Shown piece by piece: positions 58,356 through 64,000 of a stretch of DNA of 64,000 nt. Location of the stretch: positions 558,001-622,000 of the forward strand of contig JAMPIQ010000002.1 in the NCBI GenBank assembly GCA_024699855.1, read 5' to 3'. The stretch is from Aphelenchoides besseyi (taxonomy: Eukaryota; Nematoda; Chromadorea; Rhabditida; Aphelenchoididae). How positions within the stretch are numbered: the first letter of the stretch is position 1; each line of letters begins with the position of its first letter. The notes beneath the pieces are model-generated. The model did not search any database. It was not told the origin of the DNA and saw only the letters and a list, made by a program, of their open reading frames with translations. Made by a program: the position numbers and the translations under genes.

Positions 58356-60291
58356 TCATCCCCATTGCCTTCTCAAGGATTCAAAATAGACGTTTGTCTC
58401 GTCACTGACGTTGAAATTCATTGGATTTCCGGTTAAGTCAAAGATAACCGGTCTGTTGGTTTCGCTCAATCCGACGGCGTTCAAACAACGAAGAGATTGA
58501 AAAATCCTGAAACTAGAAGCTAAGTCAAATAATCGTAACTTACTGATTAATCTTCCTTTTGTACGGAGCCACAGTGCACATCGGAATGGTGACAAAAGTA
58601 ATTGCATAGAAGAAGACTGTGAAATTGAAGACGGCAACTGATACTTGACGAACCAGCGGGTTGGTTGAAAAGTACACTACGAAAACAGCCTACACGGACT
58701 TAATATTAGGATGGGAAGAAAGTTTTCGGACAGTTGCATTATGCCAAAAGACTAAAATTTTGTCCGATTTTTTGTTTTTGTTGGAGGATTAACGTCTTAA
58801 TTAATTGAAGATCAGAGTTAAGTATTTAATCTTCAAAATAATCGCCATTAGATGCTACAACCGCTTCCCAACGATCAATCAAGTTCAGGATGCCGCGCCT
58901 GTAGAACTTGTCTTTGAATTCGACTCCTTCTTCTCTGAATTGCTTAAACCAGTCTTGTCCTGATCCGCGGAGCAATCTCCAGGGATTGTCCGCGCGACAA
59001 CAACGCCTCTCCTCCCGTTCACCCCCATAATCTCTCTCTCTGTGTTTTTCGTTGATTATTGTATTTTGTATTTGTGTTGTACTATCTGCCGTCCCGAAGT
59101 AAACGATCGCCTGTTACAACTGACACCAGAACAAGTCTCCTGCTGTACTTCTTGTGACTGTCCCTCCTCCATAAGCAAGACAAATTCGATGAACCGCGTT
59201 GCTGATTGACCAACCGCGTACGAACTCGTAGTGGAGCAACAATCGAACTTGTTTGCGATCCAATTTCATTGTAAAGGGACAATTTAACACACAAGTTTTA
59301 AACAACCAACAAAAAATCGGACAAAAATTTTAGTCTTTTGGCATAATGCAACTGTCCGAAAACTTTCTCCGCATCCTAATATCCTTAGAGATACAAAACT
59401 TACAACTTGACAGACGGTGTTCAAACTACAACACAGGACCATGGTTTCTTTAAGCACTCTGCTCGTACGAACATTTTCGGAGAGTTGAAAGCGTTCACTT
59501 AACGTGTAAACGTTCACGTTGATTTTTTGAGAGTCTTTGTACCAACGGTAATTGATTCGTTCGACGTACATAAACGACTAAAAGCAATGAACAAGAGAGG
59601 AAGAAGTGACGTACGACAAAAATGATCCAATTCAAAAACGCGGTACCGAGAACCGCACACTCAAACGGAACCAAATCTAAACACTCGGTTAAGCAAATAA
59701 AGTTGTTTTTACCGTAAAAACGAATAAAAAACATAACGAAAAACATAAGAATTTGGAAACTAATAGAAAACAAAACAAAGTAAAATTTGTTTTGTCTTTC
59801 GTAGGTCGCTAACTGAACGGTAGCAATAGACCTTTCCACCGTCAAACATATTAAAGCAGTAAAGTAGCTCGTGATAAAACCCATACGCTCGCATTCGAAG
59901 ATGTGAAGTGAAGGTCAGCAGTACAACTGAAAAAATCAGTGAGCGAAGCTGAAGAGCAAGAAGTAAATGAGAAGGTAATTGAAAACTTGCCTGTTGATTT
60001 CCCGTTAGTCATGCAAAGCAAGATGACAATAAATCGAGACACCAAAATGGCGTAGAAATTGGCTCCAATTGTGTAAGCGATTAACATCAAATTTCGACTA
60101 AAAATTGGACAACAAACAAAGACGTACAGAGCAAAACCGACAATAAGAGCAGAGATCAGACCAAGAGCTATCTCCGCAATGTCGATAGCCGAGTAGATCC
60201 ATGCATATTGATCGTTCGGTATGAACGTTATGTTGCTCAAATTTCTTGTGTTCAAACATAAACTGCGATGTGAATTAAAAAGCGAATTCAT
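58356..60291 (-). pseudogene. Seven-TM chemoreceptor, Sra/Sre/Srab superfamily (right copy, 5-bp frameshift)
   Basis: Mirror copy with exons about 59615-60291, 59404-59577, 58544-58689 and 58356-58506. Near 59910 it has CTTCACTTCACATC where the left copy has CTTCACATC: a 5-bp tandem duplication that shifts the frame before TM3 and destroys the ER-x-AT region. The rest is unchanged. A 5-bp duplication is less typical of homopolymer sequencing error than the one-base indels elsewhere, so this copy may be genuinely inactivated. Confidence 0.7.
58706..59379 (-). mobile_element. Mariner remnant in the chemoreceptor intron (right arm)
   Basis: Mirror copy of 38450-39128, 674 bp, same internal deletion, differing by a few bases in homopolymer tracts. 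TA duplications at 58704-58705 and 59380-59381. Confidence 0.85.
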
Positions 60292-61000
60292 AGGAAGTCA
60301 AATCTGAAGCCTACGAAGTGTCCGTGTTCTCGAGCTCACAATGATCTTAGCGCCCGAATTCTAGATAACTCCGTGTACTTTAGGATTTTTGGCGCTGTAG
60401 GCTAATTGTCGAAACAAAGTTCGCGTCCTATTACAAACACAAGTGGTCCAAAGTGACGGCCAAACATCTTGCATTTCGGTGTTAGTAAAACATTTCGGTC
60501 GTTAGGTTCAACTTGTTTTGTGCTGTCTAGTTGGCAACAAGTTTAATTGAATTGATGTTTTTGCACTCAAACAAAAAGTGGAATTTCGTTCTCAGAAAAC
60601 AATCTGGTTATCGATAACTTGTCTGAGCGCACAAGCGAACATCAACAAATTAACCTTTAATTGGATTACGTAGACAAGTGATAGAAAGGACATCAATCTG
60701 CAATTAAGAGCAGTAATGAGAATAACATCGATGCAAATGCAGTATCTGATCTTTGAGCTCTGGAAGCTAAAGAAGGCGGTTAAGTTTCTAGTGTTTGGCA
60801 GTTCCAGATTACAAACAATAACCGAAAAACCCTTAAAAATTGAATGATTCTACAATATCGTTCCTAGAAATCCGCTCGGAGGAAATCAGCTCTATGCACT
60901 TAAGCTGAGGGTGTTAACATTTAAAAATTTAGATTAAAGTAGACACAAATTTCAATTTTCAATTTGCTTCCTTTAATCGCCGAAGTACAACAATAAAAGA
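60292..61000. other. Right-arm upstream region of the chemoreceptor copy
   Basis: Mirror of 36832-37542; no gene. Confidence 0.4.
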
Positions 61001-61852
61001 TCATCGTGAGAAGGCGGCGAAGGATGCCCTCAGTCGTTTCCACTCGGATCTTGAGACCACGTCCGTCCATGAGCGATGTGGGCCAACAGTTCGTGCAAAG
61101 TCGTCGGCGTAGCGAGTACGCGGTCGTCCAGTTGGCCGCTTGGTTGCCAGAGTCCACTGTATCAGTCGCGTGTCTCAACGCTCTTCTTGCTCACGATCCA
61201 TTATTTTGCGAACGTGATTCCATTTTCGTGTTCTGTAGGCGAACACCGCGTCTTTGAGTTCGTTCCGCATCCACGCGCCTGATCGGCGGTCTCTGAGTCG
61301 AACGTTGAGGAAGCGACGTTCGATTGCTCTTTGGAACACGACGATTCGGGTTTCGGTAGTTTTCGTCAGCGACCACAACTCACATCCGTAAAGAAGAGAC
61401 GGCGAGATCACTTGCTGATAGTATCGTCGTTTCATCCAAATCGGCCTTCGAGTGTTTGTGAGCAGTGGACGTGCGCGGTTGAAAGCTGCCCATCTAGCTT
61501 CAATTCGCCGTCCAACTTCCCGGTTGTGGTCGCGTGGAAATGTGATGAGCTGACCCAGATAAATGAAGTAGTCCACTCGATCGATGTTGACTCCGTTCAG
61601 TGTGAGCGCAAAGTTGAGATCGAACGGTCGGTCGCCCTTCGTCCATCCACTTTTGGCCGTCCATTTCGTCTTCTTTGCGCTAACTTGTAGACCCGCTTTT
61701 GAACATTCGCCGGCCATTTCGTTGAACATCGATTGGAGGTCGTTGGCAGGGTCGGCAAAAAGAGAGATGTCATCAGCGTACGCTAGCCATCGGATTTTGT
61801 TCTGTCCAACTCGGACACATCGGTTTCGCCATCGAACTCGGGTTGAGTGCAT
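61001..61852 (-). pseudogene. LINE reverse transcriptase, C-terminal fragment (right arm)
   Basis: Mirror copy of 35980-36831 with the same YADD box, same truncation point and same internal TGA, so it was present before the arms were duplicated. Confidence 0.8.
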
Positions 61853-61865
61853 GACGCAAATTTGA

Positions 61866-62857
61866 GTTTATAAATTAAGACGACAGACTATAGAAGTTCC
61901 TTGGAGGTACTTATGTTCATTATAGAAGACGCATTTTAGACGAAAAAACAATTCAAAGCATCTACAATAAATAAGAACCTAAAAACAGGTCCATAAAAGT
62001 AAAGAAAGAGAGCTTACCGTCCTCTCCTTCGACCAAATTGCTATCGACCGAACTCGACGGTTCATTCAACAATCTAACCGTTTCGAAAACCTCAGTGACA
62101 GTTCATCCAATGAACACTGACAGAAGTCGATCAGGAGTTGAATCAGTAGACGAGAACTACCACTATACTATGCTACTAAACTTAAAACACGTCCGTCAGA
62201 TCATCCATAAATGTGCTTTGACTTACAACGTCATAAACCGAATTTGAGGCTCACAATTGGAACTTCAAGTGTAAGTAGATCAGAAAATGAAGAAAAATCA
62301 TCGTTTCTTTCAACATGCATTTGCGGAAAAGAATTCAAATTGTTGAATGATATGACGAGAAAGAACGAAAGTCTGGTTTGAACTCACGCGCTGATTCACA
62401 TAGACAATCATCTGGAACCAGTGTTGTGTATTGGAAGATCAACGCAAACGGAATCAATCAACAGCACAAACAAGATTGAAGCGGTAATCAATGACTGAAA
62501 CAACCAACCCTTAGAGAACAGACTTGAATTCGAACACAGAACAACACCGTAGTATTCAAACCGTGTACTACACGTCAAACCAAGTCATAAAACATTACAC
62601 AACAAAAGCTATACCGTTGAAATCAACCCACTTACAAGATGCCTCGCGGAATCAAAACAAAGCATATAATCAAACGCTGGCTTATCATCAAAACAGCTAC
62701 CGGAACTTTCTGGCATCCATTATGACTCGCAGTCGTTATCGAATTCCCCAACATGACCTGGCAACAGAGATATAAAGCCGAGATCCGAAAGACAGTGATT
62801 CAGTTGTGATTGTAATTGCCAGCTAGCCTTCATCCTAGTCAGCCACTTATTCTAACT
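61866..62857. other. Right-arm mirror of 34972-35964 with the small open frame
   Basis: Contains the conserved 69-codon plus frame at 62038-62247. A T run in the left arm (about 35878-35889) is shorter here (about 61946-61951 as A), an example of the homopolymer-length differences between arms. Confidence 0.3.
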
Positions 62858-63429
62858 ATGGCCAAGCAATATGGAATCAAGGATTTCGAGAAGTTCTTTA
62901 ACATGTAAAGTTGTTTGATTTATGTCTTTGAACTGTTTTATTTGTTTTCAGCAGATACAACCGCAAATGTCAACAACTCTGTCTCTTCGTTGACAAATTC
63001 GGCAATTGTCAACAGCCGGTGCAGAAGACCGGATGGCTATGGAGTCAATGCAACGATGCCACGACACTGCAAGACTTCTGCCGGTTGGTTCGGCAGAAGT
63101 CGCCAGAAGAACACATCTTCTGCCAGCGACACCAGAAGACTCGACGTCATGACCACGACGCCTATCACAAGTCGGGTCTGAGTCCCCTCGACGAGTTGAG
63201 GATGCGCCTTAACCTCCAATATAGTTATGGCTTCATCGCAGATGATGGACATCAAAGTTGGCACCGGCACCTGCTACGACAGATGGACTGGATGCCGAAC
63301 AAGCAGAAGATGAACCTAATGAAACTGGCCCTCAACCATATGAATGTGGCTCGCCAGAACAGATCTCCACCGGCACCACTGTTCGATAGAATCATGGTTG
63401 AATGTCGGCAGCTTGATTGTAATTTTTAA
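62858..63429 (+). CDS. Unknown two-exon gene at the outer end of the right arm (copy of 34401-34971)
   Basis: Exon 1 62858-62904, exon 2 62952-63429. Protein sequence matches the left copy. The only difference noted is in the intron donor: GTAAAG here against GTAAG in the left copy. The right copy therefore has the weaker donor on paper, or one copy has a base error. Confidence 0.6.
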
Positions 63430-63559
63430 TTGTTTATTGTTCAACCGGTTTTTTATTTTATAAATCTCTTATTTTACCATCAGTTCAGTCAAGATCAAGC
63501 AAATTAGTGAGTAAGCCATTTGAGGTGTTCAATCACCTCGAATGCACTCAATTCGTGGC

Positions 63560-64000
63560 CTTTGTCTATCGTAGTTCAACTTGCTCGACTCCTAGAACCA
63601 ACACCATTGCACTGCATGATCCATGGTCGTTTGCTCGACACTCGTCTCACTGCTTTCTCGAAACCAAGCTCGCACCCGTTCTTCTTTTCACTCACAACCG
63701 GCGTCACTTCGATTGTAGAGCGCACCGAGTCGGCAGGATCAAAGAGCTCTGGACACTCGAAAGCATCGTTCTCCGATTGGCTGCCGACTTCGCACGCGGT
63801 TGAACGGAAACTCTCAGCCGACGCCGGTGCTTTCCTTCCCCTACGAAATTGTGGAGGAAAGATATTTTCCGTGAATGTTACTTGGAAATGTTTTCCAAGG
63901 AAACTACTAATTGGTTAACTTCACGCAAAATATTTCGTTTAACCTCAATCTTTTATTAAAGTTTATAAGTGAATGATTACACTGATAGTACATTTCTTAT
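63560..64000. other. Unique right flank of the palindrome
   Basis: Sequence differs from the left flank. A 132-codon plus frame starts inside the arm (63520-63918), but it has no domain and its first codons are repeat sequence. No gene can be supported. Confidence 0.4.

Larger units (their letters stand above)
49970..63559 (-). repeat. Right arm of the giant inverted repeat
   Basis: Reverse-complement copy of 34270-47870, about 13,590 bp. It carries the same genes and the same transposon fossils in mirrored order. The right flank after 63559 is unlike the left flank before 34270. Confidence 0.95.

Noticed and set aside
34270..63559. Two terminal inverted repeats of one giant transposon
   Set aside because: No target duplication or defined tips at 34270 and 63559, and the arms contain ordinary genes and older transposon fossils; a segmental inverted duplication fits better.

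Overview
This window reads as nuclear DNA of a nematode. The evidence is a candidate chemoreceptor of the nematode-specific Sra/Sre/Srab superfamily, a MAB-3-like protein with two DM domains, a MATH-BTB gene, a gustatory-like receptor, and very short introns (mostly 36-58 nt) that end in TTTCAG-like acceptors. The species cannot be named from the sequence. The region is dense in transposons: I see a protein-primed DNA polymerase B gene, a Tc3-like element, a decayed PIF/Harbinger, a Helitron, an intact-ended Gypsy-type LTR element, a TA-flanked MITE, mariner remnants and two kinds of LINE remnant.

Layout, 1-34 kb. A multi-exon family B DNA polymerase of the Polinton/Maverick kind runs off the left edge (1-4754, minus). 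It is followed on the same strand by a very divergent TBP-like gene (5263-5840) and a SprT-like metalloprotease (6031-6715). A MATH-BTB gene (6974-10080, plus) is split in its last exon by a 1.55 kb Tc3-like transposon (8441-9991). Then come a signal-peptide/TM gene (10120-10744), a 37-bp GC-rich tandem repeat, a second, decayed DNA polymerase B fragment (to 11907), Harbinger remnants (13.1-14.4 kb), a tRNA-like sequence (15.85 kb), a Helitron (about 16.4-22.95 kb) with Ulp1-like protease and Rep/helicase, and a Gypsy element (23423-28468) with identical 196-bp LTRs and a CTTAA target duplication. A MITE (29279-29699), a cysteine-rich secreted protein gene (30778-31157) and a convergent gustatory-receptor-like gene (31176-32788) complete the left part.

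Layout, 34-64 kb. The rest is one giant palindrome: arms 34270-47870 and 49970-63559 (about 13.6 kb each) are inverted copies around a 2.1 kb single-copy spacer. From outside to inside each arm holds an unknown two-exon gene, a LINE fragment, a Sra-type chemoreceptor gene with a mariner remnant in an intron, a second LINE fragment with a nonsense codon, several kilobases without a clear gene, and at the inner end a two-DM-domain gene pointing into the spacer. The arm/spacer boundary falls inside the last exon of the DM gene, so the two DM copies have different C-termini. The left copy also has a one-base frameshift in its first DM domain, and the right chemoreceptor copy has a 5-bp frameshifting insertion.

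Many reading frames here (Gypsy, Helitron, MATH-BTB, TBP-like, receptors) are broken by single-base indels, several in homopolymer runs, even where the element must be young. Uncorrected long-read indel errors are therefore a serious alternative to true pseudogenes throughout, and the palindrome needs read-level confirmation.
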